From: Otariodibacter sp. | Lineage (GTDB): Bacteria > Pseudomonadota > Gammaproteobacteria > Enterobacterales > Pasteurellaceae | Assembly: GCF_029256985.1 (NCBI RefSeq) | Contig: NZ_JARIDQ010000045.1 | Span: 1 to 64,000, forward strand | Direction: 5' to 3' | DNA: 64,000 bases | Position numbers and translations under genes: made by a program | Notes under the pieces: model-generated | What the model was told of the DNA's origin: nothing | Databases searched by the model: none | The model's input: only the letters and a program-made list of their open reading frames with translations | In this document: in pieces, positions 1 through 9,728 of the stretch | Numbering within the stretch: position 1 is the stretch's first letter | Layout of the letters: each line of letters starts with the position of its first letter

Positions 1-198
1 TGCTGATAATGCATCTAACAACAATATTGCCAACAATACAGACGCTAACAACAAAGCGCCTGCTGATAATGCATCTAACAACAATATTGCCAATAATACA
101 GACGCTAACAACAAAGCGCCTGCTGATAATGCATCTAACAACAATATTGCCAATAATACAGACGCTAACAACAAAGCGCCTGCTGATAATGCATCTAA
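1..198 (+). repeat. In-frame tandem repeat, 60-bp unit (3 full copies plus an 18-bp partial) encoding ADNASNNNIANNTDANNKAP
   Basis: Units 1-60, 61-120, 121-180 read directly; units 2 and 3 identical, unit 1 differs by one base; 181-198 begins a fourth. Array probably continues left of the window. Confidence 0.95.
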
Positions 199-838
199 TG
201 ATAAAGTTATTGATAATGCTGAAACTAAAAAAAATGAACTTAATGAGAATGCTTCATCCCACAACGAATCTACAGACAATAGTTTCTTAGATTTAACACA
301 ATTTAATGATTTAAAAGCTGACTATATAGCAAAAATAAATGAACAAGATCCAACCAAACAAACATCTTTGGTGCAAGATTTTGAATCTATGGTATATGCT
401 GCCTATTCTAGAGAAAAATTATCCAATGGAGATTATGGGTTCAATACTTTTAAAGCTGAAAAACCTAATATCAAAAAAGAAAGTATTGCAGGAACATTCA
501 ATGGTAAGTTTTCTTTAGATATAGACAATCAAAACGGATTATTTTCTTCTAAATCTGGAGATGTTTCACTTGTTGTTGACCAAAACTCCATTTCTGGGAT
601 GGGTACACTAGAAAATAACCCTACGGATAAGCTGATATTTGAGAAATCAAATATAAATGATGATCTAACTTTTAAAGGCAATTTTTCATACACAAATTCA
701 AATACAAATTTATCATCAGATTATAATGGTTCATTTGCAGGCCCGAATGCTGAAAATGTGGTGGGTAAGATTGAAAAAGGTACAGTAACACAAGGTACCC
801 AAATTTTAGGTGGTGCTTTTGTTGCAGAAAAACAATAA
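2..838 (+). CDS. Surface lipoprotein, TbpB-like beta-barrel C-terminal domain (probable Slam substrate), 5' end outside window
   Basis: Frame 2 is open from the left edge to TAA at 836-838; C-terminus ...NGSFAGPNAENVVGKIEKG...GGAFVAEKQ resembles TbpB/hemophilin-type barrels; Slam gene immediately downstream. Confidence 0.8.
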   Translation, partial: ADNASNNNIANNTDANNKAPADNASNNNIANNTDANNKAPADNASNNNIANNTDANNKAPADNASNDKVIDNAETKKNELNENASSHNESTDNSFLDLTQFNDLKADYIAKINEQDPTKQTSLVQDFESMVYAAYSREKLSNGDYGFNTFKAEKPNIKKESIAGTFNGKFSLDIDNQNGLFSSKSGDVSLVVDQNSISGMGTLENNPTDKLIFEKSNINDDLTFKGNFSYTNSNTNLSSDYNGSFAGPNAENVVGKIEKGTVTQGTQILGGAFVAEKQ

Positions 839-857
839 TTGTACATTCTATTAAAAT

Positions 858-881
858 ATGATGCCTCTGATGAGGCATCAT
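858..881 (+). terminator. Hairpin between lipoprotein and Slam genes
   Basis: ATGATGCCTC-TGAT-GAGGCATCAT, perfect 10-bp stem with 4-nt loop, followed by a short T run. Confidence 0.6.
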
Positions 882-898
882 TTACTCAATTACCTCTT

Positions 899-2353
899 AT
901 GAATAATTTTTTATTTATTTGTTTTGCTTTCCTTTCGGTATCTGCTTTTTCAATTGAGCTCACTGATTACAATACTATCGAATCATCACAATATAATTCT
1001 ATACAAAAAATGCCAGATACGCCTAATATTGGTGTTAATAAAAACAATATATCATCTATTCCTAATGATTTTTCTTATGATGATCTAAAAAATAATATTT
1101 ATCTTACAGAAAAAATATTGAAAACATTACTCTTACAAAACAATACTAAATTTATTCCATTACTAATCAAAATTTACGAAACATTTCCGAATAGAGATCC
1201 TATTCTGCTTGATTTTGCTAATGCACAAATGGCAAAATTAAACGGTAATTTTGAACAATCTATTAACCTATACAGAGAAATATTGGCAAGAAACCCTTCT
1301 CTATCATCTATTCGATTTGCATTAGCTATTACATTATTTGAAAACAAACAAAATAGCCTTGCTAAAGAGCAATTTGAAAAAGTAAGAAGTGATAATAAGT
1401 TACCTAATACTATCAAAGCTCAAGTAGAATCTTACCTCCAATCAATTGAAAAACAAAGTGATTGGAAGTTTAATGCAACCATATCTTATCTTAATGAAAA
1501 GAATGTGAATAATGCTTCGGATACAGCATATATACCGGAAATCTCTTTTTTGGGTATTCCATTGCAAAAATATAAGGAAATATTGCCTCAAAAAGCAAAA
1601 GGTATGAGTTATAGTATCAGTTTAAGTAAAGATTTTAATCTTCAAAAAAATCATTACATTACATTTGATCAACAATTTTATAGTAAAAATTATTGGACAA
1701 ATCACTCATTTGATGACACTAACTTACGTACCTCACTAGGCTATGCCTATAAAGATGCCTTAAGTATAATTAAAATTACACCATTCTATGCTTTACGCTG
1801 GTATGGTAATCATCGCTATTCTAAATCAGGTGGATTACATTTAAGTTACCGCAAATGGTTGACTTCTCATTTGCAGTATTCTGCCTCTGGAGAATACGCA
1901 CTTCAACGCTATAATGAAAACAAAGCTCTTAATGGTGTGAATTATCAACTCTCCTCTACTCTTCTTTGGCAAAAGGATCCGACCCAATTTAGTTATTTAG
2001 GGATTGATTATTATCGAGAGAATACGAGGGTAAAACAGTATAGTAATGATAGAAGTACGCTTCGTGTAGGCTGGGAAAAACATTGGAAACTAGCTGGATT
2101 ATCAAACCATATTTTCTTATCGGCAAGTTATAGAAAATATAAAGATAAAGCCAAAATCGGCGTATTTCCACTAGGTAAAACAAGAGCTGATAAAATTTAT
2201 ACAGCAACTCTCATGCTTTGGAAAAGAGATTGGCATTTGTGGTATATCACACCTAAAGTGGTTTTAAAATGGCACAAGCAATACAGTAATATTCCTAGCT
2301 TATATCAATACACTGATAAGAACATTAATATGATATTTGAAACCGAATTTTAA
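899..2353 (+). CDS. Slam (surface lipoprotein assembly modulator), TPR plus DUF560 barrel, type XI secretion
   Basis: Signal peptide MNNFLFICFAFLSVSAFS at ATG 899; TPR-like N-terminus; C-terminal barrel ending PKVVLKWHKQYSNIPSLYQYTDKNINMIFETEF, typical of DUF560/Slam. The ORF-track start at 839 (TTG) would translate the hairpin. Confidence 0.88.
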   Translation: MNNFLFICFAFLSVSAFSIELTDYNTIESSQYNSIQKMPDTPNIGVNKNNISSIPNDFSYDDLKNNIYLTEKILKTLLLQNNTKFIPLLIKIYETFPNRDPILLDFANAQMAKLNGNFEQSINLYREILARNPSLSSIRFALAITLFENKQNSLAKEQFEKVRSDNKLPNTIKAQVESYLQSIEKQSDWKFNATISYLNEKNVNNASDTAYIPEISFLGIPLQKYKEILPQKAKGMSYSISLSKDFNLQKNHYITFDQQFYSKNYWTNHSFDDTNLRTSLGYAYKDALSIIKITPFYALRWYGNHRYSKSGGLHLSYRKWLTSHLQYSASGEYALQRYNENKALNGVNYQLSSTLLWQKDPTQFSYLGIDYYRENTRVKQYSNDRSTLRVGWEKHWKLAGLSNHIFLSASYRKYKDKAKIGVFPLGKTRADKIYTATLMLWKRDWHLWYITPKVVLKWHKQYSNIPSLYQYTDKNINMIFETEF

Positions 2354-2538
2354 TTTTCATTAACCTAAAAAGTAACACTCTAAACAAATAGTTCAACTTG
2401 ATTAATTAAGAATACGTCTACCAATTGCAAAACTTTTGTTATAACGAACCGCTTATTTACATTTTTTCCTTGTAATTCTCGTGTTTTTTGCTAAATTCCT
2501 CAAGTTATTTTCCCAATTAAAAAAGAAAAGGCTAAACA

Positions 2539-3081
2539 ATGAACCCACAATTAGATTTAATAAAATCTTCTATCAAATCTATTCCTAACTATCCAAAAGA
2601 AGGAATTATCTTTCGTGATATCACATCTCTTCTAGAAGTTCCAGAAGCATTCCAAGCAAGTATTGATGCAATCGTGGCCGAATTTAAAGATAAAGGTATT
2701 ACAAAAGTAGTTGGAACAGAATCTCGTGGCTTTATTTTTGGTGCGCCAGTTGCATTAGCATTAGGTGTACCATTTGTATTGGTTCGTAAACCAAATAAAC
2801 TTCCTCGTGAAACAATCTCTCAATCTTACACATTAGAATATGGCGAAGATACATTAGAGATTCACACAGATTCAATTCAAGCTGGTGACAATGTATTGAT
2901 TATTGATGATCTACTTGCAACTGGTGGTACTGTTGAAGCGACTATAAAATTAATTCGTCGCTTAAATGGTGATGTTGCACACGCTGCATTTGTGATTTGG
3001 TTACCGGTATTAGGTGGTGCGGAGCGTTTAGAAAAAATGGGCGTTAAATCATTCTCACTTGTGAGTTTTGACGGTCATTAA
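2539..3081 (+). CDS. apt: Adenine phosphoribosyltransferase
   Basis: PRPP motif [16 protein letters not shown]; upstream of dnaX as in enterics. Confidence 0.97.
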   Translation: MNPQLDLIKSSIKSIPNYPKEGIIFRDITSLLEVPEAFQASIDAIVAEFKDKGITKVVGTESRGFIFGAPVALALGVPFVLVRKPNKLPRETISQSYTLEYGEDTLEIHTDSIQAGDNVLIIDDLLATGGTVEATIKLIRRLNGDVAHAAFVIWLPVLGGAERLEKMGVKSFSLVSFDGH

Positions 3082-3118
3082 TCTTTCCTTTCATAAAGAA
3101 TAAATAGGATCAGTTAAT

Positions 3119-5188
3119 TTGTCTTCTTATCAAGTTCTTGCACGAAAATGGCGACCACAACGTTTTAGCGAGGTTGTGGGACAACAGCACGTATTAGCTG
3201 CCCTTGAAAATGGCTTAAGAGAAGGGCGGTTACATCACGCTTATCTTTTTTCTGGTACTCGAGGTGTAGGTAAAACTTCTATCGCTCGTCTATTTGCTAA
3301 AGGCTTGAACTGTGAAAAAGGCATTACGGCAGATCCTTGCGGAGAATGTGAAAACTGTAAAGCAATTGAAGAAGGTCGATTCATTGATCTTATTGAGATC
3401 GATGCGGCATCTCGTACAAAAGTAGAAGATACTCGCGAATTACTTGATAATGTACAATACAAACCTACGATGGGTCGATTCAAGGTCTACTTGATAGATG
3501 AAGTGCATATGCTCTCTCGCCACAGTTTTAATGCGTTGTTAAAAACATTGGAAGAACCGCCAGAGTATGTCAAATTTCTACTGGCTACAACTGATCCACA
3601 AAAACTACCTATTACGATCCTTTCCCGTTGTATTCAATTCCACTTGCGTGCATTGGAGCAACAGCAGATCCAAGATCATTTAAGTTTTATTCTGAAACAG
3701 GAAAATATTCCCTTTGAATTATTGGCATTAGAAAAACTCGCTAAAGCTGCTCAAGGGAGTATTCGAGATTCGTTGAGTTTGACTGATCAAGCAATTGCAA
3801 TGAGCAATGCCAATGTAACTGCTGATATTGTGAGCCAAATGCTTGGCTTGATTGATGATCATCAACCACTTGAACTTGTTCAAGCCCTTGCGCTAGCTGA
3901 TGGCGAAAAAGCAATGAATGTGATTCAATCCGTAGCGACCAAAGGTGTCGATTGGCAACAATTCCTATCGGATCTTGCAGAAACATTGCATAAAATAGCA
4001 ATGCTCCAGCTATTACCTAAACCAGTTCAGGAAGAAACGACCTTACATTTTCTGGCACGTCAAATTTCACCGGAAGATGTGCAATTCTTCTATCAGCTTG
4101 TTTTAACAGGCAAAAAGGAATTACCCTTTGCTCCTGATCAGCGTATTGGGGTAGAAATGACGATCTTAAGAGCTTTGGCATTTCATCCTAAATATATTGA
4201 AACATCATCGGCTACTGAGATCAAAGCAGTTCAAGCTCAACCTCAAGTACGTTCTCAACAAGCAGTGCCACAACAGTTTGAACAATTGCGAGAAAAGCTT
4301 CGCCAGAATCAACAAACTCAATCTGATGCACAAGTACCACAACAAGTACAGGCAAAAACACAACCGCAAGCGGTCAGTTCCGCTCAACAATCTGTAAATA
4401 ATGTAGCAGTAGCAGAAGTCAGTGAGCAAAATAGTGAAAATGATATTGTCGCCAATGCAACTTTAGCACTTAATGCATTAAAAAAACTGCAAGGTCAAAA
4501 TCAGGCTCAGGACGAAAAAAAAAAATCTGAAGTAATACCTAAAAAGACTAAACAATCTTCGGATTTAAGTATTCAAGAACGCTTTGCTAATTTAGCTAAA
4601 AAAGCGACACCAACAAATCAAACTAAAAATGTTCAGCCTAAACACAATCAAGCCATAAAAACTACTGATGAAGATTATCGTTGGACATGGCTTAATCCTG
4701 AATTAGAAATTGAAGAGTCATCACCTAAACCTTCAGATATTAAGCAAGCGATTCTACAAGAGAAAACACCAGAATTACTGAGAAAAACCATAGAACTTTC
4801 TTGCGAACAAGATGAATGGTGCAAAATTGTCGAGTCATTAGACTTACCCGGACTTGTTCGACAAGTGGCTTTAAATAGTTATCTCGCCAATCGAGAAGGA
4901 AATCATCTTAATCTGATTTTAAAATCATCGGTTGCACATTTAAATCATCCTGATAATCTAAAAAAACTGGCAGATGCTATGGCGATACAAGGATTAACCT
5001 ATGATTTAAGCCTTGGGGAAAGTAATGGCAGCCAAACACCTTTGGAATTACGCAGAATCATTTACGAGCAAATGACTGCTAATGCCAAACAAGCATTATT
5101 AACAGATCCTAAACTCAAACTATTGATGGATGCATTTAATGCACAACTAGATGAATCAACCATTAGAGCGGTGGTAATAGAAGAATGA
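3119..5188 (+). CDS. dnaX: DNA polymerase III subunits gamma/tau (TTG start)
   Basis: MSSYQVLARKWRPQRFSEVVGQQHV, Walker A GTRGVGKTS, Zn-finger CGECENC. Confidence 0.97.
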   Translation: MSSYQVLARKWRPQRFSEVVGQQHVLAALENGLREGRLHHAYLFSGTRGVGKTSIARLFAKGLNCEKGITADPCGECENCKAIEEGRFIDLIEIDAASRTKVEDTRELLDNVQYKPTMGRFKVYLIDEVHMLSRHSFNALLKTLEEPPEYVKFLLATTDPQKLPITILSRCIQFHLRALEQQQIQDHLSFILKQENIPFELLALEKLAKAAQGSIRDSLSLTDQAIAMSNANVTADIVSQMLGLIDDHQPLELVQALALADGEKAMNVIQSVATKGVDWQQFLSDLAETLHKIAMLQLLPKPVQEETTLHFLARQISPEDVQFFYQLVLTGKKELPFAPDQRIGVEMTILRALAFHPKYIETSSATEIKAVQAQPQVRSQQAVPQQFEQLREKLRQNQQTQSDAQVPQQVQAKTQPQAVSSAQQSVNNVAVAEVSEQNSENDIVANATLALNALKKLQGQNQAQDEKKKSEVIPKKTKQSSDLSIQERFANLAKKATPTNQTKNVQPKHNQAIKTTDEDYRWTWLNPELEIEESSPKPSDIKQAILQEKTPELLRKTIELSCEQDEWCKIVESLDLPGLVRQVALNSYLANREGNHLNLILKSSVAHLNHPDNLKKLADAMAIQGLTYDLSLGESNGSQTPLELRRIIYEQMTANAKQALLTDPKLKLLMDAFNAQLDESTIRAVVIEE
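4515..4525 (+). promoter_or_regulatory. dnaX: Poly-A slippery site in dnaX
   Basis: 11 consecutive A; shifted frames hit TGA (4528-4530) and TAA (4533-4535) immediately. Confidence 0.75.
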
Positions 5189-6081
5189 ATGCATTAGAAA
5201 TTAAAAATTTAGTCAAACAATATTCAACGGGTGTACAAGCAATTAAGGGGATCGATCTTACCGTTGCTCAAGGAGACTTTTACGCCCTACTCGGCCATAA
5301 TGGTGCGGGTAAATCCACTACAATTGGAATTATTAGCTCTTTAGTTAATAAAACCAGTGGTACAGTAAAAGTTTTTGGCTACGATTTAGATACCGAAAAA
5401 ACTAAGTTAAAACAACAAATTGGGCTTGTACCACAGGAATTTAATTTTAACCAATTTGAATCAGTTATCGATGTAATCATGAATCAAGCTGGATTTTATG
5501 GTGTACCTCATAAAGAGGCACTAAAACGAGCTGAATACTGGTTAAAAAAATTAGAATTATGGGATAAACGTAACCATCATACTCGTGAATTATCAGGCGG
5601 TATGAAACGCCGAGTAATGATTGCTCGTGCATTGATGCACAACCCTAAATTGCTTATTTTAGATGAACCAACGGCTGGGGTTGATATTGAGTTACGTCGT
5701 AGTATGTGGGAATTTTTAACTGAACTCAACGAACAAGGTACAACAATTATTTTAACCACTCACTATTTGGAAGAAGCAGAAAGTTTATGCCGTCATATTG
5801 GTATTATTCAACAAGGACAATTGATTGAAAATACCTCAATGAAATCATTACTGGCTAAGCTAGAAACTGAAACATTTTTGCTTGATTTAGCTGAAAACAA
5901 ACCGCTTGCAATTAATGACTACCCTGTTAGATGGGTCGATGATACGACCATTGAAGTTGATGTAAAACGTGAACAAGGGCTAAACAAACTCTTTCAACAA
6001 TTAAGTGAGCAACAGGTTGAAGTATTGAGTATGCGAAATAAATCAAATCGCTTAGAAGCCTTGTTTATGAGCTTAAAATAA
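5185..6081 (+). CDS. yadG: ABC transporter ATP-binding protein (YadG-like)
   Basis: Walker A GHNGAGKST, signature LSGGMKRR, Walker B LLILDEPTAG; overlaps dnaX stop (ATGA). Confidence 0.9.
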   Translation: MNALEIKNLVKQYSTGVQAIKGIDLTVAQGDFYALLGHNGAGKSTTIGIISSLVNKTSGTVKVFGYDLDTEKTKLKQQIGLVPQEFNFNQFESVIDVIMNQAGFYGVPHKEALKRAEYWLKKLELWDKRNHHTRELSGGMKRRVMIARALMHNPKLLILDEPTAGVDIELRRSMWEFLTELNEQGTTIILTTHYLEEAESLCRHIGIIQQGQLIENTSMKSLLAKLETETFLLDLAENKPLAINDYPVRWVDDTTIEVDVKREQGLNKLFQQLSEQQVEVLSMRNKSNRLEALFMSLK

Positions 6082-6092
6082 AAGGATAATAT

Positions 6093-6848
6093 ATGATTGG
6101 TTTTTACACCTTAGTAATGAAAGAAATAAAACGAGTGTTGCGTATTTGGCGACAAACACTCGTACCACCGATTATTACCACAACCCTTTACTTCCTTATT
6201 TTTGGTACGTTAATTGGACGTCGCATTGGCGATATGAATGGTGTGGGTTATATGCAATTTATTGCACCCGGACTCATTATGATGTCTGCAATTACTGCAT
6301 CTTATACTAATACTGCCTCTTCATTTTTCTTAAGTAAATTTGTTCGCAATATCGAGGAATTATTAGTTTCGCCTCTTTCTACTCATACAATCATTTGGGG
6401 CTATGTGTTAGGTAGTGTGATTAGAGGTGTCTTAGTTGGTATTCTCGTGATGCTTGTTGCCTTATGTTTTATCTCTTTTGATATTCATTCGTGGACAGTC
6501 ATTATTCTAACCATATTGCTGACTACGATTGCCTTTGCATTGGGTGGAATTGCTAACGCAATTTTTGCCAACACCTTTGATGATGTAGGAATTATTCCAA
6601 CCTTTGTACTTACTCCTTTAACTTACTTAGGTGGCGTGTTCTACTCAATCAATCTTCTTCCTGAATTTTGGCAAGGTGTTTCTCGATTCAATCCGATAGT
6701 GTATATGATTAGCGGATTCCGCTACGGATTTTTAGGCATCAGCGATGTTTCACTCTATTACACTTTTGGTGTGCTTATCTTATTTGTCGTAGTGCTTTAT
6801 GCTTGGGTATATTCATTAATTAGCCGAGGGGTTGGGTTAAGAAGTTAA
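6093..6848 (+). CDS. yadH: ABC-2 type permease (YadH-like)
   Basis: Six-TM ABC-2 permease with LGGVFYSINLLP; follows yadG. Confidence 0.88.
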   Translation: MIGFYTLVMKEIKRVLRIWRQTLVPPIITTTLYFLIFGTLIGRRIGDMNGVGYMQFIAPGLIMMSAITASYTNTASSFFLSKFVRNIEELLVSPLSTHTIIWGYVLGSVIRGVLVGILVMLVALCFISFDIHSWTVIILTILLTTIAFALGGIANAIFANTFDDVGIIPTFVLTPLTYLGGVFYSINLLPEFWQGVSRFNPIVYMISGFRYGFLGISDVSLYYTFGVLILFVVVLYAWVYSLISRGVGLRS

Positions 6849-6868
6849 TTCTTAAAGAAGGAAATCCA

Positions 6869-7627
6869 ATGTTGAAAAAATCATATATCATCAGTTTATA
6901 TAGTTCATTACTCTTGGCTAATATTGCATTGGCTCAAAATATCACAGTATTTGCAGCAGCTTCGATGACAGATGTACTACAACAAATTGGTGATGAATAT
7001 AAGAAACAACATCCCGATGATGATCTTATTTTCTCATTTGCTGGGTCGTCCACTTTAGCAAAACAAATTGAACAAGATGCTCCAGCAGATATTTTTATCT
7101 CTGCTGATGAAAAATGGATGGATTATCTTTCAGAAAAACTACCTAAAAAAGTCCAAAACAGAACCGTTTTAGTGGAAAATGAGTTAGTGCTAATCGCCCC
7201 TAAATCAAGTTCCCTTGAGTTAATGGACATCAAACAAGTGCCATTTAAGAAACTCACTGAAGATAGTTATCTGGCTGTGGGCGATGATAATGTGCCTGTT
7301 GGGCGATATGCCAAAACCGCTCTAACCAATCTTAACTTATGGCATACGGTTGAATCTCGTCTATCTAAAGCAAAAGATGTGCGGGCTGTGCTAACTTATA
7401 TTGCTCGAGACGAATTACCATTAGGTATCGTCTATTCAACTGATGCAAAAATCAGTGATGATGTGAAAGTCGTTTCCGTCTTTCCACAAGAAAGCTACGG
7501 TAAAGTAGTGTATCCAGCGGCAACACTTACAGATAAAGCCGAAGCAAAATCTTTTCTCGATTTTCTATCCAGTAAAGAAGCTAAATCTTTCTTTAAATCT
7601 GCTGGATTTAAATCCGTTGAAAAATAA
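6869..7627 (+). CDS. modA: Molybdate ABC transporter substrate-binding protein
   Basis: Signal peptide then ITVFAAASMTDVLQQI; followed by modB and modC. Confidence 0.95.
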   Translation: MLKKSYIISLYSSLLLANIALAQNITVFAAASMTDVLQQIGDEYKKQHPDDDLIFSFAGSSTLAKQIEQDAPADIFISADEKWMDYLSEKLPKKVQNRTVLVENELVLIAPKSSSLELMDIKQVPFKKLTEDSYLAVGDDNVPVGRYAKTALTNLNLWHTVESRLSKAKDVRAVLTYIARDELPLGIVYSTDAKISDDVKVVSVFPQESYGKVVYPAATLTDKAEAKSFLDFLSSKEAKSFFKSAGFKSVEK

Positions 7628-7697
7628 AAGTATGATGTAATAGCGGTCACTTTAGTCTGATATTTTGCAAATTTTAAAATAGGAATTCACACCACTA

Positions 7698-8393
7698 ATG
7701 AATCTGTTTTCTGCATTTTCTCCTCAAGAACTGACCGCTATTTTCTTAAGTCTTAAAATAGCCTCTGTTGCTGTTATTCTTGCTTTACCTTTTTCTATTG
7801 GCATTGCTTGGCTACTCGCCCGTAAAAACTTCTGGGGCAAGAATCTGCTCAATGGCATTATCCACTTACCTCTCGTTTTGCCTCCTGTGGTTATCGGATT
7901 TTTATTGCTGATCTCAATGGCAAAAAAAGGGCTCATTGGGCAATATTTATGGGATTGGTTTGGCATCTCACTCAGTTTTTCGTGGAAAGGAGCAGTCTTA
8001 GCCTCTATTGTGATGGCTTTTCCCCTTATGGTTCGCTCCATTCGTCTTGCCTTCGAAGCAATCGATCCTAAATTAGAACAAGCTGCCCGAACACTTGGCG
8101 CTAATCCAGTCAAAGTCTTTTTTACTCTTACCCTTCCCCTTTCTTTTTCGGGGATCATTGCTGGAGCGGTGCTTGGCTTTGCCCGATCATTAGGTGAGTT
8201 TGGTGCAACCATTACCTTTGTGTCTAATATTCCAAATGAAACACAAACTATTCCAGCCGCACTATACACATTTATTGAAACACCCAATGGAGAAATGGCT
8301 GCCGCTCGTTTATGCTTAGTCGCTATTGCTATTTCTCTAGTCGCTCTTTTTGCATCAGAATGGCTTGCTCAACGCCAACAAAAATATAGGTAA
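7698..8393 (+). CDS. modB: Molybdate ABC transporter permease
   Basis: ModB-type permease with EAA loop EQAARTLGANPVKVFFTLTLPL. Confidence 0.95.
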   Translation: MNLFSAFSPQELTAIFLSLKIASVAVILALPFSIGIAWLLARKNFWGKNLLNGIIHLPLVLPPVVIGFLLLISMAKKGLIGQYLWDWFGISLSFSWKGAVLASIVMAFPLMVRSIRLAFEAIDPKLEQAARTLGANPVKVFFTLTLPLSFSGIIAGAVLGFARSLGEFGATITFVSNIPNETQTIPAALYTFIETPNGEMAAARLCLVAIAISLVALFASEWLAQRQQKYR

Positions 8394-8399
8394 ATCGAT

Positions 8400-9455
8400 A
8401 TGCTACACATTTCAATTCAACAAAAATTAGGTGATTTATTGCTAGATGTGAATGTCGATATTGCCAATCACGGCGTAACCGCTATTTTTGGACGTTCAGG
8501 AGCAGGCAAATCAAGTTTGATCAATCTAATAGCAGGCTTAAGCCAAGCAAGTAAAGGGCAAATTGTCCTTAACGATCGCATTCTTTTTGATTCATCACAG
8601 CGAATAAACTTACCGCCAGAAAAACGCAAAGTAGGCTATGTATTTCAAGAACCTCGATTATTTCCACATTATCGAGTAGAAGCGAATTTAAAGTACGGAT
8701 GCAAGCGGTCAGATCCCGATAATTTTTTACAACTTATTGAATTATTAGGCATTAAACATCTACTTGACCGTTACCCTAACAGTTTATCAGGGGGAGAGAA
8801 ACAACGTGTCGCAATCGGACGAGCATTGCTTTCTGAACCTGATATTTTACTAATGGATGAACCTTTATCCGCCTTGGATTTACCACGTAAAAATGAATTA
8901 TTAGACTATTTGAGCCAATTAGCCAAACAAATTTCAATCCCCATTCTCTATGTAAGTCATAGTTTAGATGAAGTTATTCGTTTAGCTGACAAGGTATTAC
9001 TTCTCGAACAAGGCAAGGTTATTGCCTATGATAGCACTATTAATGTTTGGCACAGTCCTAAGTTTTCCGAATGGCAACCTGATACGCAAAAAGTTAGCCT
9101 ACTTGAGTTGCCAATTTCAGATGAAAATCATCACTATCAAATGCAGAGTGTTTCATTAGGCACGCAACAAATTTGGTTTAACAAACACAGTCGCTATCAA
9201 CTAGGCGAAACATTACGTATTACTATTGCTAGCAAAGATGTGTCGATTACCTTAAATAAACCAAAACAAACCTCTATTCGTAATATTCTCCAAGGTAAAA
9301 TTTGCAAAATTCAGCCACAATCTGACCGCTTTGATATTAAAATTGATGTCGAAAACCATTTTATCTGGGCAAGTATCAGTCAATGGTCTGCAGAAGAATT
9401 ATCCTTAACACAAGGAAAAAACATTTATCTACAAATCAAATCGGTCTCGATTTAA
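8400..9455 (+). CDS. modC: Molybdate ABC transporter ATP-binding protein
   Basis: Walker A GRSGAGKSS, LSGGEKQRVAIGRAL, C-terminal molybdate/TOBE-like region. Confidence 0.95.
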   Translation: MLHISIQQKLGDLLLDVNVDIANHGVTAIFGRSGAGKSSLINLIAGLSQASKGQIVLNDRILFDSSQRINLPPEKRKVGYVFQEPRLFPHYRVEANLKYGCKRSDPDNFLQLIELLGIKHLLDRYPNSLSGGEKQRVAIGRALLSEPDILLMDEPLSALDLPRKNELLDYLSQLAKQISIPILYVSHSLDEVIRLADKVLLLEQGKVIAYDSTINVWHSPKFSEWQPDTQKVSLLELPISDENHHYQMQSVSLGTQQIWFNKHSRYQLGETLRITIASKDVSITLNKPKQTSIRNILQGKICKIQPQSDRFDIKIDVENHFIWASISQWSAEELSLTQGKNIYLQIKSVSI

Positions 9456-9559
9456 CACAAAAGCAGCCCAAATAGTCGTTTTTTTCAGCTTATGAATAGA
9501 ACACACTAGATTTTCATTATATTTATCTTTATAATGCACGCCGTTTTACACACTCTAAT

Positions 9560-9636
9560 CCCCCCGTAGCTCAGTTGGTTAGAGCAGTCGACTCATAATC
9601 GATTGGTCACTGGTTCAAGTCCGGTCGGGGGGACCA
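9560..9636 (+). tRNA. tRNA-Ile2 (CAU anticodon, lysidine-modified type)
   Basis: 77-nt cloverleaf: acceptor CCCCCCG/CGGGGGG, anticodon arm GTCGA-CTCATAA-TCGAT, TTCAAGT loop, encoded CCA. G27-U43 and C4-G69/C5-G68 fit E. coli tRNA-Ile2 better than elongator Met. Confidence 0.9.
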
Positions 9637-9728
9637 TTTCCCTTTCATAACTCTTCGTTACAATTTAAGAAGAACTTTAGTAATCAAGTTTGGCAATTAT
9701 ACATAGCGGTTTACCCTTTTTGCACATA

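Noticed and set aside
1-198. CRISPR array
   Set aside because: Repeats are contiguous with no spacers and encode a periodic peptide.
9-290. 93-aa ORF MHLTTILPTIQTLTTKRLLI... over the repeats
   Set aside because: Out-of-frame shadow of the tandem repeat; frame 2 continues into the TbpB-like domain.
7724-8287. 187-aa antisense ORF in modB
   Set aside because: Opposite strand of a clear modB; no recognisable domain.
9560-9636. Elongator tRNA-Met because of the CAT anticodon
   Set aside because: G27-U43, C4-G69/C5-G68 and the GACTCATAATCG...TTGGTC arm fit tRNA-Ile2 better.
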